The notes below the pieces were generated by a model. That model saw only the letters and a program-made list of their open reading frames with translations. It had not been told where the DNA came from and made no database searches. Both the position numbers and the translations under genes were made by a program. 64,000 nt of DNA from CAKOSP01 sp044432745 (GTDB lineage: Bacteria; Bacillota_I; Bacilli_A; RF39; UBA660), in NCBI GenBank assembly GCA_044432745.1, contig JAWXUH010000002.1, positions 62,001-126,000 of the forward strand, given 5' to 3'. This document shows positions 1 to 9,050 of this stretch, one piece after another; position 1 is the stretch's first letter, and each line of letters opens with the position of its first letter.

Positions 1-1
1 T

Positions 2-199
2 TTAATAGGTTTTAAAGTTATGGATTGTGAAAAAGAAATAGGTACTGTTAATAGTATTAGTCATAATAATGTTAATGTCTTTTTAGAAGTTAAAGGTGAA
101 AAGAAATTCCTAATACCATTTATTGAAGTATTTGTAGGAAATGTAGATTTAGATAATAAAATAGTAGAAACAATTAATGGTGGGGAACTAATTATATGA
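2..199 (+). CDS. rimM: RimM ribosome maturation factor, C-terminal fragment (5' end outside window)
   Basis: Reading frame 2 is open from the window edge to the TGA at 197-199. It encodes about 65 residues matching the PRC-barrel C-terminal domain of RimM: LIGFKV near the start, then EIGTV, then FLIPFIEVFV and a D-L-N/D-K-I-V ending. RimM helps mature the head of the 30S subunit. The stop overlaps the trmD start by 4 bases (ATGA at 196-199), the usual rimM-trmD coupling. The N-terminal domain lies upstream of the window, so the gene is cut by the window edge and is not broken. Confidence 0.85.
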   Translation, partial: LIGFKVMDCEKEIGTVNSISHNNVNVFLEVKGEKKFLIPFIEVFVGNVDLDNKIVETINGGELII

Positions 200-834
200 A
201 GATAGATATTTTAACATTATTTCCTAATATGTTTGATGGCTTTAAAACAGAGTCAATTATTAAAAGAGCAATAGATTCTTCATCTTGCCAAATAAATGCT
301 ATAGATTTTAGAGAATTTTCACCTCTTAACAATAAACAAGTAGATGACACTATATACGGTGGTGGTCCTGGAATGCTTCTTAGATGTGAACCTATATTTG
401 AATGTATTGATAAAATTAGAACTGAAGATTCTTATATTATTATTTTATCTCCAGAGGGTAGTATTTTTTCTCAAGAAAAAGCTATTGATCTAAGTAAGAA
501 GAAACATATAATATTTATATGTGGTCACTACGAAGGTTTTGATGAAAGAATTAAAACTTTAGCAGATGAAAAAATTTCTATAGGTAAATTTGTACTAACT
601 GGTGGAGAGATACCTGCTATGATGATTAGTGATGCAGTAATTAGACTTTTACCAGGTGTTATTAATAGTCAATCGTTAGAATCAGAATCATTTAATGATG
701 AATACTATGATTATCCATGTTATACAAAACCAAGAGAATATAGAGGTATGAATGTACCTGAAGTTTTAATAAATGGAAATCACGCTCATATAAATAAGTG
801 GCGAGAAGAGAATAGAAAAAAAATAGATTTTTAA
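196..834 (+). CDS. trmD: tRNA (guanine-37-N1)-methyltransferase TrmD
   Basis: TrmD methylates G37 of tRNAs with S-adenosylmethionine and prevents +1 frameshifting. The 212-residue product carries the knotted SPOUT signature: YGGGPGMLLR near residue 55, FICGHYEGFDERI near 107-119, SIGKFVLTGGEIPAMM near 127-142, and the C-terminal YTKPREYRGM and P-E-V-L-x-x-G-x-H segments. It is slightly shorter than most family members (about 230-250 aa) but all core motifs are present. The start overlaps the rimM stop (ATGA), implying translational coupling. rplS, which commonly follows trmD, is absent here. Confidence 0.96.
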   Translation: MKIDILTLFPNMFDGFKTESIIKRAIDSSSCQINAIDFREFSPLNNKQVDDTIYGGGPGMLLRCEPIFECIDKIRTEDSYIIILSPEGSIFSQEKAIDLSKKKHIIFICGHYEGFDERIKTLADEKISIGKFVLTGGEIPAMMISDAVIRLLPGVINSQSLESESFNDEYYDYPCYTKPREYRGMNVPEVLINGNHAHINKWREENRKKIDF

Positions 835-843
835 GGAGTATGT

Positions 844-1221
844 ATGAAGTATATATATAAAACTAAAAGAGTATCTAAGACTAAATTTAAATTGGATCTT
901 AGTGATGGTTTTGAAATAAAAACTAAAATTAAAAATTTTGATGTTAATTCTATTTGTTTGTATGATGAGGCAATAGCATCTTACTATATAGAAAAGAATT
1001 TTCTTAAAAAATTCAAAAATATCTTAGTAAGTTTTACTAATGTTGAGACAGATGATGATGAGGATGCTGTAGTAAGAGAATTAGATTTACTTGAATACCT
1101 TGTTTTAAATGATTATAAAAACTTTTTAAGTTTAGATACAATAAAGAATATGCTTAAAGAAATATACACTTTTAAACAAAATATATTATCAAGAGAATCT
1201 GTTTTTGGAAAAAGAAGATAA
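844..1221 (+). CDS. Hypothetical 125-aa protein downstream of trmD
   Basis: I do not recognise a family. The product is soluble and charged, with a beta-rich first half (repeated Lys/Thr/Phe strands), an acidic run DDDEDA near residue 70, and a helical C-terminal half. AAGGAG at 833-838 sits 5 bases before the ATG at 844. The nearby ATG at 840 hits a stop after six codons. The gene lies 9 bases after trmD and ends in a rho-independent terminator, so it is the last gene of a rimM-trmD operon. Its position suggests a translation or RNA-related role, but that is inference only. Confidence 0.6.
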   Translation: MKYIYKTKRVSKTKFKLDLSDGFEIKTKIKNFDVNSICLYDEAIASYYIEKNFLKKFKNILVSFTNVETDDDEDAVVRELDLLEYLVLNDYKNFLSLDTIKNMLKEIYTFKQNILSRESVFGKRR

Positions 1222-1236
1222 AATCTTCTTTTTTTG
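1211..1236 (+). terminator. Rho-independent terminator of the rimM-trmD operon
   Basis: A 9-bp stem AAAGAAGAT / ATCTTCTTT (1211-1219 with 1223-1231) and a 3-nt loop are followed by a T run. It overlaps the stop codon of the preceding gene. Confidence 0.85.
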
Positions 1237-1265
1237 TTGTAATCATGATACCAATATGTTACAAT
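1237..1265 (+). promoter_or_regulatory. Sigma-A-type promoter for the 1296 gene
   Basis: TTGTAA (1237-1242), 17-bp spacer, TACAAT (1260-1265). The leader then carries GGGGG at 1280-1284 before the ATG at 1296. Confidence 0.6.
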
Positions 1266-1295
1266 ATTATGACTTTAAAGGGGGATTAATACAAT

Positions 1296-2225
1296 ATGGA
1301 AACTTTTTCTAAAATAAATAAAAAATTAAATGAACTAAATAGTATTAATATTAAAAAAACAAAAAAATTCAAACATAAGAATAAAGCTTTATTCTTAGTA
1401 GGTGCATCACTTATAGGCACTGTACTATTAACTAGTAAAAGGTATGATGAATCTATACACGCAAAGGAATGTAATTCTGAATTTCAAAATTATTTTAATC
1501 AAAGTATAACAAAGGAAACAATAGATAAATATGATACATTTAAGTATTATAAAAATTGGTATATGGAAGATGATTTTATATTACGTAGAACTGTATTAGA
1601 ATTTAATTTTGATAAATACGATTTAGAAGAATTAAGAAATCTAGAGACTACTAAAGATTTAATGTATTTACTTCCTGAACCAAGAGTTATAACTGAAACA
1701 ATGGATAATTATATACTTAATCAAATTAACACTGAGTATACTTCTCTTGTGATAGATGGAGAAGAGCATTATTTAGAAAATGTTGGTGTAAGTAAATTAA
1801 TTGATAGACGTATTGAATCATTTACTTTTCAAAAGAATTTTTATAGAGGATTATCTGGTATATTTTTAATATTCCTTTTCATAGACAAATCTCTTTCTAG
1901 TAAATCTTACAAAAATTTACAAGATCTTAGAAAATTAAAAAATGATTTAATATACTATTTAGAAAAAATATTAGTATTAATTGTATCAAGCCCATTTGAA
2001 ACAGATGATGATGTAATAAACCTGGCATGTGAACTAGAAAAAATAGGATGTGATTTTTCACACATACAAGATATAACAGCCTTAAGAGATAGTGTATCTT
2101 TATATATTGAATTTATAGAAGGTCAAGTTAGAAAAAATTTAGAAATATTAATGAACTTTAACTACGAAGGTGAAAATGAAAAACTTAGAGACATTCCAGT
2201 TAGAATTAAAGAATACCACAAGTAA
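1296..2225 (+). CDS. Hypothetical protein with two membrane segments
   Basis: No recognised family. The 309-aa product has a basic N-terminus (KKTKKFKHKNK), a transmembrane segment at about residues 32-47, a polar middle domain of about 140 residues, and a second hydrophobic stretch at about 185-200 (GLSGIFLIFLFI). A helical C-terminal domain follows. Two segments would put the middle domain outside and both ends inside. The start is supported by AAAGGGGG at 1277-1284, a GGGGG-type ribosome site shared with several unknown genes in this window. It stands alone between a terminator and the tdk promoter. Confidence 0.6.
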   Translation: METFSKINKKLNELNSINIKKTKKFKHKNKALFLVGASLIGTVLLTSKRYDESIHAKECNSEFQNYFNQSITKETIDKYDTFKYYKNWYMEDDFILRRTVLEFNFDKYDLEELRNLETTKDLMYLLPEPRVITETMDNYILNQINTEYTSLVIDGEEHYLENVGVSKLIDRRIESFTFQKNFYRGLSGIFLIFLFIDKSLSSKSYKNLQDLRKLKNDLIYYLEKILVLIVSSPFETDDDVINLACELEKIGCDFSHIQDITALRDSVSLYIEFIEGQVRKNLEILMNFNYEGENEKLRDIPVRIKEYHK

Positions 2226-2238
2226 TTCTTTTTTTTAT

Positions 2239-2267
2239 TTGCTTAATTTTTTGTTTTTTGCTAAAAT
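2239..2267 (+). promoter_or_regulatory. Promoter of tdk-glyS
   Basis: TTGCTT (2239-2244), 17-bp spacer, extended -10 TGC-TAAAAT (2259-2267). Confidence 0.6.
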
Positions 2268-2284
2268 AGTTATAGGTGATGTAT

Positions 2285-2923
2285 ATGGCAAATTTAATTT
2301 TTAATTATTCTGCTATGAACGGTGGTAAGACTATAAGTTTACTACAGACAGCTCATAGTTATGAAGAGCGAGGTATTAAATTTATTTTAATAAAAAGTCT
2401 TAAAGATACTAAAGGGGAAGATTCTGTTTTATCAAGAACTATGTCTAAAAGAAAAGCTGATATAATCCTTGGTGATTCAGATACACTACTTAAAGAAGAA
2501 TATTATAAAATGTATTATAATGTTAGACTTATACTTGTAGATGAAGTAGAAATGCTTAGTGTTAGTCAAATAGAAGAATTATGGACTATCGCGCATTTAA
2601 TAAATATACCAGTAATTACATATGGTCTTAAAAGTAATTTTAAAGGAGATATATTCTCTCCAGGAATTGGTAAACTAGTTGCTCTTGCAGATGAAATGAA
2701 AGAAGTAGGTAGTGCATGTTTATGTGCATGTGGTAAGACTGCTACATTTAATTCTCGTAAAGTAGATGACAAATTTACTTTAGAAGGAGAAGTAGTTGTT
2801 ATAGATGGTGTATCAAGTGAAGTAGCTTATGAACCACTATGTAGTGATTGTTATTTAAAATTTTTAAAATTAGGTAGTGATCCAGTTATTAAACTTTCTA
2901 ATTTAATAGAAAAAATAAAATAA
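2285..2923 (+). CDS. tdk: Thymidine kinase
   Basis: Tdk phosphorylates thymidine to dTMP in the salvage pathway. The Walker A region reads YSAMNGGKT, the E. coli-like form of the type II kinase. A Walker B/lasso segment (ILVDEVEML) and TYGLKSNFKGDIF follow, and the structural zinc is bound by two Cys pairs (CLCACGK near residue 146 and LCSDC near 190). GTG 2276, ATG 2279 and ATG 2285 are in frame; I chose 2285 because AGGTGA (2274-2279) lies 5 bases before it and the family normally begins M-A-x-L. It shares a transcript with glyS, about 20 bases downstream. Confidence 0.93.
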   Translation: MANLIFNYSAMNGGKTISLLQTAHSYEERGIKFILIKSLKDTKGEDSVLSRTMSKRKADIILGDSDTLLKEEYYKMYYNVRLILVDEVEMLSVSQIEELWTIAHLINIPVITYGLKSNFKGDIFSPGIGKLVALADEMKEVGSACLCACGKTATFNSRKVDDKFTLEGEVVVIDGVSSEVAYEPLCSDCYLKFLKLGSDPVIKLSNLIEKIK

Positions 2924-2945
2924 ATATTTGAAAGGAATTATAAAT

Positions 2946-4313
2946 ATGAAAATGGAAGATATTGTAAATTATGCTAAGAGTTATGGATATATATTTCAAG
3001 GTAGTGAAATATATAATGGTTTATCTAACTCATGGGATTACGGTCCTTTAGGTACTAATTTAAAAGAAAATTTAAGAAATGCTTGGAAGAAAAAATTCAT
3101 TCAAGAAAATGAATATAATTTTGGTCTTGATAGTGCTATAATTATGAATCCAAATGTTTGGGTTGCTTCTGGTCATGTTGCATCTTTTGCAGATCCTTTA
3201 ATAGATTGTAAAAAATGTAAATCAAGACATAGAGCAGATAAACTTGTTGAAGAATTTACTGAAGGTAAAGAAACAGGTGATGGATGGTCTAATGAAAAAT
3301 TAGAAGAATTTATTACTACTAATAATATAGTTTGTCCTAAATGTGGTAAGCTTGATTATACTTCTATTCGTAAATTTAATTTACTTTTTGAAACTAGTAT
3401 TGGTGTAACTGAAGAAAGTAAAAATACTGTTTATTTAAGAGGAGAAACTGCTCAAGGTATTTTTGTTAATTTTAAAAACATAGAAAGATCTATGAGAGCT
3501 AAAATACCTTTTGGTGTTTGTCAAACTGGTAAAGCTTTTAGAAATGAAATAACTCCAGGAAATTTTATATTTCGTACTAGAGAATTTGAACAATTAGAAC
3601 TTGAATTTTTTTGTAAACCAGGTACTGATTTAGAATTCCATAAATACTGGAAAGATTATTGTTTTAATTTTTTACTTAGTTTAGGTCTTAGTGAAGAAAA
3701 TTTAAAATTAAGAGATCATAAAGATGATGAGTTATGTTTTTATTCTAAAGCAACAACTGATATTGAATATAAATATTTAAATGGTTGGGGAGAACTTTGG
3801 GGTATTGCTGATAGAACTGATTACGATTTATCAGTTCATATGAATCATAGTGGTCAAGATTTAAGAGTAATAGATCCAGAGACTAATGAAAAGTATTTAC
3901 CATATGTTGTAGAACCATCTTTAGGTTTAGATAGATTATTACTTGCTGTTTTAACAGATGCTTATACTAAAGAAGTTTTACCTAATGGTGATGAGAGAGA
4001 AGTTTTAAAACTTGCACCTTTTCTTGCACCTATCAAACTTACTATATTACCACTTATGAAAAAAATACATGGTGAAAAAAGTTTAGATTTATATCGTAAA
4101 TTATACTCAAGTTTTGAGTGCTCATACGATGAAGCAGGTTCTATTGGTAAAAGATATAGAAGATGTGATGCAGTGGGAACTCCTTTTGTTATCACTGTTG
4201 ATGATTCAATTAATGATGGTATGGTTACTCTTAGAGAAAGAGATACTATGGAGCAAATTACTATATCTGTAGATGAAGTTTCTAATTATATTTTAGAAAA
4301 AATTAAATTTTAA
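2946..4313 (+). CDS. glyS: Glycyl-tRNA synthetase, alpha2 (class II) type
   Basis: This enzyme charges tRNA-Gly with glycine. The product (about 455 aa) has class II motif 1 (G-x-x-x-x-x-W-D-Y-G-P-L-G), a zinc-type insertion with C-x2-C pairs (CKKC near residue 86, CPKCGK near 131), motif 2 (FRTREFEQLELEFF) and motif 3 (EPSLGLDRLLL), then an anticodon-binding domain ending ITISVDEV. It is the dimeric type, not the bacterial alpha2-beta2 enzyme. The upstream in-frame TTG at 2928 has no ribosome site. ATG 2946 follows AAAGGAA (2931-2937), so 2946 is the start. It is co-transcribed with tdk. Confidence 0.95.
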   Translation: MKMEDIVNYAKSYGYIFQGSEIYNGLSNSWDYGPLGTNLKENLRNAWKKKFIQENEYNFGLDSAIIMNPNVWVASGHVASFADPLIDCKKCKSRHRADKLVEEFTEGKETGDGWSNEKLEEFITTNNIVCPKCGKLDYTSIRKFNLLFETSIGVTEESKNTVYLRGETAQGIFVNFKNIERSMRAKIPFGVCQTGKAFRNEITPGNFIFRTREFEQLELEFFCKPGTDLEFHKYWKDYCFNFLLSLGLSEENLKLRDHKDDELCFYSKATTDIEYKYLNGWGELWGIADRTDYDLSVHMNHSGQDLRVIDPETNEKYLPYVVEPSLGLDRLLLAVLTDAYTKEVLPNGDEREVLKLAPFLAPIKLTILPLMKKIHGEKSLDLYRKLYSSFECSYDEAGSIGKRYRRCDAVGTPFVITVDDSINDGMVTLRERDTMEQITISVDEVSNYILEKIKF

Positions 4314-4320
4314 TTAAGAG

Positions 4321-4349
4321 GTTATTATTTTATATAATAACTTTTTTTT
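4321..4349 (+). terminator. Rho-independent terminator after glyS
   Basis: An 8-bp stem GTTATTAT / ATAATAAC (4321-4328 with 4334-4341) is followed by eight Ts. Confidence 0.85.
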
Positions 4350-4375
4350 GTGTAATATCTTTTTGTAAAATTACA

Positions 4376-4384
4376 TGATATAAT
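4376..4384 (+). promoter_or_regulatory. Extended -10 promoter for the surface protein gene
   Basis: TGA-TATAAT at 4376-4384 with no clear -35. The ribosome site AAAGGAG (4395-4401) lies 10 bases before the ATG at 4412. Confidence 0.55.
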
Positions 4385-4411
4385 ACTTTATAATAAAGGA
4401 GTTAATATTTT

Positions 4412-7400
4412 ATGAAAAAATCAAAATTATTCTCAGTAGGTAACGTCAAATATTTTTTCTATTCATTTGTAATGGTAATGTGTGCTTTTATAGTATCATC
4501 ATCTTCATTTAGTTCTTATTCTTATACCATAAATGAAGATGAGGAATATATATATTTGTCTGATTTAGATTATATAGAAAGTGATTCATCTGCATACTAT
4601 GGTGTTAAATATGATAGCAATAGTAATGGTGCTATGAGTACTTTAATAGTTGATGGAGTTGCAAAAGTATTTGCTAAATCTGTAACTGCTTGGGCTCCAA
4701 GTGTAGTAGTATATGACATTAGTGAAATAAGTGATATGTATACATTATTTTCAGCTTATGTAGGTATTGATTATAGTCAACAAAATACTTATTTTAATAA
4801 TGGAGCTGGCATTACTATTTACGTATCAGATGATAAAGAAGAGTGGATAGATTTAGAAATAGATGGAATTAGTTCCTTAACAGCATATATGGAATCTGTA
4901 TACGTTAATGTATCGGTAGAAGGTTACAACTATATTAAATTTGAAGGTAGCACACTGGGTACTAATTGGTGGTCTCATTGGTATGATGATGTAACTTATG
5001 CAAATGCTAAGTTTACAAAAGAAGGATACGTAGAGGATATTACATACAATGATGGTGTTAAAACTGTTAGTGAGTATGATGAACTAATTTTATCTTATAC
5101 TGGTAATAAAGATAGTGATGATTATAGACATTTACTTTTAAAAAGAGATTTCGTAAGTAAAGCTAATTACGATGTTATTCAATCTTTATTAATGATTAAT
5201 CAAGATTACGTTAATTCAATACTTTGGATATTTAATGATTATGATAATTTAAAAGAATTTACTTTAGGAGGAACTCCTGATGGTTCATATTTTAATGCAT
5301 TAAAAATATGGGATCAACTTTATAATGAATTCAAAGAAGACTTATATCAAGAAGGATATACTAATCAAGGAATTGCCTATAGTGATTTAAATAGAAAAAT
5401 GCTTTATTCTTTAACGTTAACTCACTCAACAACTGTAGGGTTGTGGGCTGGTGGAAAAACTGGTAATCCAGAAGATCCTAACGATTCAAAAGCAAGTGTT
5501 AGATATACAATATTTAAAAACTTACATGACGAAGGTAAGCTTGATGATTACATATTTGATTTCTTAGAAATAGAAGAAATGAGATTTGTTATGAATAACA
5601 TTGTTGATGATGAATCAATAGAGTGGTTTAATTATTATATAGCAGAGTGTAATGGTAATAATAGAAATCCTTACCAGTATATAACTTATGGTGATGGTTA
5701 TTACTATTTAGATAATCAATATTATACAGAAGAAAATTACGAAAAATGGGATAGTAAATATAATTTAACAATGTTTGATATCACTTATGAATATGGATAT
5801 CCTAAACCATGGATTGTTATGGAAGAAGGCGGAGTATGTGGAGCTATTTCTAAAACAGGTTCAAACATATTAGGTTCATTTGGTATACCATCTTCAGTTA
5901 TTAGTCAACCAGGACATGCTGCATATATTGTATATAGCTTAAATGGTGATGGAATTCCAGTTTATAGTATTTGGAACAACATTACTGGTTGGGGACAAAG
6001 TGGAAAAACAGAAAAATTATCTGTTAGAATGCCAAATGGATGGGGTTCAGGTAATTATGTTAGTGCATATCCAGCAAGTTATATGTTAATTTCACAAGAA
6101 GCTTTAAATGATTTTGAAGAATATGAAGCTTCAGAACTTATATTACTTGAAACTGGTGTTTATAAAGATAATTTTGAAAAATTAGAAGAAATTTACTGGA
6201 AAGCTATTAGTGCTAGTAGTATAAATCTTGATGCTTGGATAGGGTTAGTTGATTTATATTTAGCAGATACTTCAAAAACTGAAGATGAAATAAATAATTT
6301 ATTAGTAGATATTATGGATAACTTATTATATCATCCAAGACCTATGTATGATTTAGTTACAAACTTATCTAAAGCTTTATCATCTGCAGAGTATATTGCT
6401 GCATACAATATTAAACTTAATGATACGTTAACTTATCAAACTAAAGTTACAAGTGCAGAAAGTTACCAAGATCTAGCAGTAAGAGAAGTTTCTACATACA
6501 TACTTGGATTAGTGGATAATGACGTAGCAACATTCTCATTTTCTGGAGAAGAAGCTGGTGTATTAAAACTTGCAAGTCAATTTGAAGGTTCAAATGTAAC
6601 TTGGGATTATAGTTTAGATGGTGGTATTACATATACATTAGTTACAACAGATTCAATAAAATTAACAGAAGAAGAAATAGAATCAATAAATGTAGATAAT
6701 GATATTATTGTTCATATTGTTGGTTTAAATTACAATACAGAAAATTTATTTTATATAGATGTACTAGATGGACTTGTACCATCTAATATATATAACAACG
6801 ATAATGAAAATATAGTTGCTGGTGCAACATCTGATTTGGAGTGGCGTATGCAAGGTTCATCAAGTTGGACTGGATTTGATATAGCATCTCCAGAGTTAAC
6901 TGGTAACGTTAGTGTAGAAGTAAGAACTAAACCAATAGAAAATTATGTGGCAAGTAATTATGTTACTTTATCTTATTTAGAAAACTTAGTAGTAGAGGAA
7001 AGAAGTTATGTTTCTATAACAAGACAATCAGTATTTGATTATTCAACTGCTCAAGATGCTGCAGGACATTATGCTTCTAATGCTCTTGATGGAAATATTC
7101 ATACAATTTGGCACAGTACTTATGACGGAGATGATTTTGATAGATACATTACTATAGAGCTAGATAAGAGTATTTACTTATCAGCGCTAGAATATGTTCC
7201 AAGATTATCTGCAACAAATGGTATAGTAGGTGCCGCAGAATTATATGGAAGTAGTGATGGAGTTAATTTTGAACTTTTAACTACTGCTACAGGATGGGGT
7301 TCTAATAGTCAAATTAAATATATGGAACTTGAAGATTCAACTTTAGTTAAGTATATTAAATTTAAAGCAACTGAAACTTATAGTACAGATAGTAGAACAT

Positions 7401-8401
7401 TTATTTCGGCATTAATGTTTAATATTTATGAAGATACTACAAAAATTGTTACACCTACAGCAAGTGTTTCATATGATGTTTCAGTTAGTACAAATAAAAA
7501 TGTAACAGCTACACTAGTTAATCCTAGTGAAGAAATTATTGTAACAAATAACGATGGTAGCACAGAATATGTATTTGAAAAAAATGGATCATTTACATTT
7601 GAATTTGAAAGTTTATCAGGAGCAACTGGAACAGCAGTTGCAACTGTAAAAAATATAGATAAAGATGCACCAATCTTAACAGTTACTTATAGTGATACTG
7701 ACTTAATTAATACAGATGTAGTAGCTACAATTAGTGCTAATGAAAATATAACAGTACTTAATAATAATGGTAAGACTGAATATTCATTTGCATCAAATGG
7801 AACTTTTGTATTTCAAGTAGTAGATAAAGCAGGAAATGAATCTAGTATCACAGCTAAAGTTAGTAATATAGATAAAATCAAACCAACAGCTTCACTAAGT
7901 TATAGTACTACTACTGAAACAACTGGTAGTGTTGTAGTAAATGTTGTTGATATAAGTGAAGAGTTATCTAATATTACAAATAGTGGTAAGTATACATTTA
8001 CAAAAAACGGATCTTATACTTTTGAGTTTACTGATAAAGCAGGTAATACTAACTATATAACTGCAACAGTAGATTGGATAAAAGAAGAAAGTAATGATAC
8101 ATCTACAGATGAAGATGAAGAAGGTGATACTACTGAACCTTTAGAACCTGAAAATGAAGATGCTGAATTTGATGATTCAGATGAACCATTAGAAGAACCA
8201 GATGAAAATATTTTTGACAATTTATTCCAAGATGATGATGAAAGTAAGGAAGATTTAGAAGAAAATAAAGACAATGTAACAGATGATTTAGAAGGTAATG
8301 AAGATAAAAAATTCAATTGGATTCCAATTGTAATTGGTGTATTTGTATTCATGACATTATTATTGTTTATAAATAAGAAACCAAAAAATAAAGAATTGTA
8401 A
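4412..8401 (+). CDS. Large surface-anchored protein: NPCBM-like, transglutaminase/papain-like, discoidin and Ig-like repeats
   Basis: The 1329-aa exported protein begins with a signal/anchor segment at about residues 15-35. Residues about 45-210 resemble an NPCBM carbohydrate-binding domain. A helical region follows, then a transglutaminase/papain-like core with a candidate nucleophile C476 (in E-G-G-V-C-G-A) and H502 (Q-P-G-H-A). Residues about 870-1010 look like an F5/8 type C (discoidin) domain. Three Ig-like repeats of about 70 residues each (about 1015-1225) contain F-x-K/S-N-G-S/T-[FY] and DKAGN motifs. A long acidic linker, a C-terminal transmembrane segment (WIPIVIGVFVFMTLLLF) and a KKPKNKEL tail complete it. 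Peptidase or cross-linking activity is inferred. It is monocistronic, flanked by its own promoter. Confidence 0.75.
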   Translation: MKKSKLFSVGNVKYFFYSFVMVMCAFIVSSSSFSSYSYTINEDEEYIYLSDLDYIESDSSAYYGVKYDSNSNGAMSTLIVDGVAKVFAKSVTAWAPSVVVYDISEISDMYTLFSAYVGIDYSQQNTYFNNGAGITIYVSDDKEEWIDLEIDGISSLTAYMESVYVNVSVEGYNYIKFEGSTLGTNWWSHWYDDVTYANAKFTKEGYVEDITYNDGVKTVSEYDELILSYTGNKDSDDYRHLLLKRDFVSKANYDVIQSLLMINQDYVNSILWIFNDYDNLKEFTLGGTPDGSYFNALKIWDQLYNEFKEDLYQEGYTNQGIAYSDLNRKMLYSLTLTHSTTVGLWAGGKTGNPEDPNDSKASVRYTIFKNLHDEGKLDDYIFDFLEIEEMRFVMNNIVDDESIEWFNYYIAECNGNNRNPYQYITYGDGYYYLDNQYYTEENYEKWDSKYNLTMFDITYEYGYPKPWIVMEEGGVCGAISKTGSNILGSFGIPSSVISQPGHAAYIVYSLNGDGIPVYSIWNNITGWGQSGKTEKLSVRMPNGWGSGNYVSAYPASYMLISQEALNDFEEYEASELILLETGVYKDNFEKLEEIYWKAISASSINLDAWIGLVDLYLADTSKTEDEINNLLVDIMDNLLYHPRPMYDLVTNLSKALSSAEYIAAYNIKLNDTLTYQTKVTSAESYQDLAVREVSTYILGLVDNDVATFSFSGEEAGVLKLASQFEGSNVTWDYSLDGGITYTLVTTDSIKLTEEEIESINVDNDIIVHIVGLNYNTENLFYIDVLDGLVPSNIYNNDNENIVAGATSDLEWRMQGSSSWTGFDIASPELTGNVSVEVRTKPIENYVASNYVTLSYLENLVVEERSYVSITRQSVFDYSTAQDAAGHYASNALDGNIHTIWHSTYDGDDFDRYITIELDKSIYLSALEYVPRLSATNGIVGAAELYGSSDGVNFELLTTATGWGSNSQIKYMELEDSTLVKYIKFKATETYSTDSRTFISALMFNIYEDTTKIVTPTASVSYDVSVSTNKNVTATLVNPSEEIIVTNNDGSTEYVFEKNGSFTFEFESLSGATGTAVATVKNIDKDAPILTVTYSDTDLINTDVVATISANENITVLNNNGKTEYSFASNGTFVFQVVDKAGNESSITAKVSNIDKIKPTASLSYSTTTETTGSVVVNVVDISEELSNITNSGKYTFTKNGSYTFEFTDKAGNTNYITATVDWIKEESNDTSTDEDEEGDTTEPLEPENEDAEFDDSDEPLEEPDENIFDNLFQDDDESKEDLEENKDNVTDDLEGNEDKKFNWIPIVIGVFVFMTLLLFINKKPKNKEL

Positions 8402-8465
8402 TATTCTTTATTTTTTTTATTTATAATATTTATTTTTTCTAACATATATAAATATAAAAATAAAC

Positions 8466-8494
8466 TTGAAAAAAATTAATTTCTTTGGTATCAT
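8466..8494 (+). promoter_or_regulatory. Sigma-A promoter of sepF
   Basis: TTGAAA (8466-8471), 17-bp spacer, TATCAT (8489-8494). It lies where a TTG start could be read in frame upstream of sepF, which argues for the downstream ATG. Confidence 0.7.
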
Positions 8495-8519
8495 TAATAA
8501 AAGGATAGGAGAGATAATT

Positions 8520-8969
8520 ATGGCTTTGAATATAAAAAAGTTATTTAAAGAAGAAGATGATGAAATTAATGTTAAGAAGGGTACAGATGATGAATTTTAT
8601 AATTTAAAAGATAGTCCTGCATCTGTGTCAACTGATAGCAATGGTAATATGATGATTATTCATGAACCTCGTGCATTTTCTGAAGCTCAACAAATTGTGG
8701 AACATCTTAAAAATAGAAATAGTGTGGTTGTAAATTTAAAAAGAGTTAAGTCAGAACAGGCTTTAAGAATTATAGATTTCTTAAGTGGATGTATATATTC
8801 AATTAATGGTTCTATGAAAAAACTTGATGTTGGTATATATATATGCGCACCTAATAATGTAAGTGTACAAGGTAAAATATCTGAAGAAAGAGAAGTTGCC
8901 AAAAATACTAAAAGTAAAACTACTAGTTCAAGTACTAGTACTAGCGGTAATAGCGATTTAGATTGGTAA
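8520..8969 (+). CDS. sepF: Cell division protein SepF
   Basis: SepF binds FtsZ filaments and helps tether them to the membrane at the septum. The product starts MALNIKKLF, a short amphipathic membrane-binding helix, followed by an acidic linker. The conserved SepF core follows: PRAFSEAQQIVEHLKNRN, VVVNLKRV, QALRIIDFLSGCIYSINGSM and DVGIYICAPNNV. A Ser/Thr-rich tail ends DLDW. The in-frame TTG at 8466 falls on the -35 box, and AGGAGA (8507-8512) precedes the ATG at 8520, giving 149 aa. It marks a walled, dividing Bacillota-type cell. Confidence 0.93.
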   Translation: MALNIKKLFKEEDDEINVKKGTDDEFYNLKDSPASVSTDSNGNMMIIHEPRAFSEAQQIVEHLKNRNSVVVNLKRVKSEQALRIIDFLSGCIYSINGSMKKLDVGIYICAPNNVSVQGKISEEREVAKNTKSKTTSSSTSTSGNSDLDW

Positions 8970-8985
8970 ATAGTTGAAGACTTTT

Positions 8986-9013
8986 AATTGAGAAATATAT
9001 TTTCAATTATTTT
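8986..9013 (+). terminator. Weak terminator-like hairpin after sepF
   Basis: AATTGA (8986-8991) pairs with TCAATT (9003-9008), followed by ATTTTT. The stem is short, so some read-through into cdsA is plausible. Confidence 0.35.
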
Positions 9014-9050
9014 TAAAGTTTTTGTACTTTTTTTTTAGAAGGGAGTTTTT

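Noticed and set aside
8053..8445. Open frame antisense to the acidic linker of the surface protein
   Set aside because: A shadow of the Asp/Glu-rich repeat on the real gene, with no promoter or ribosome site.
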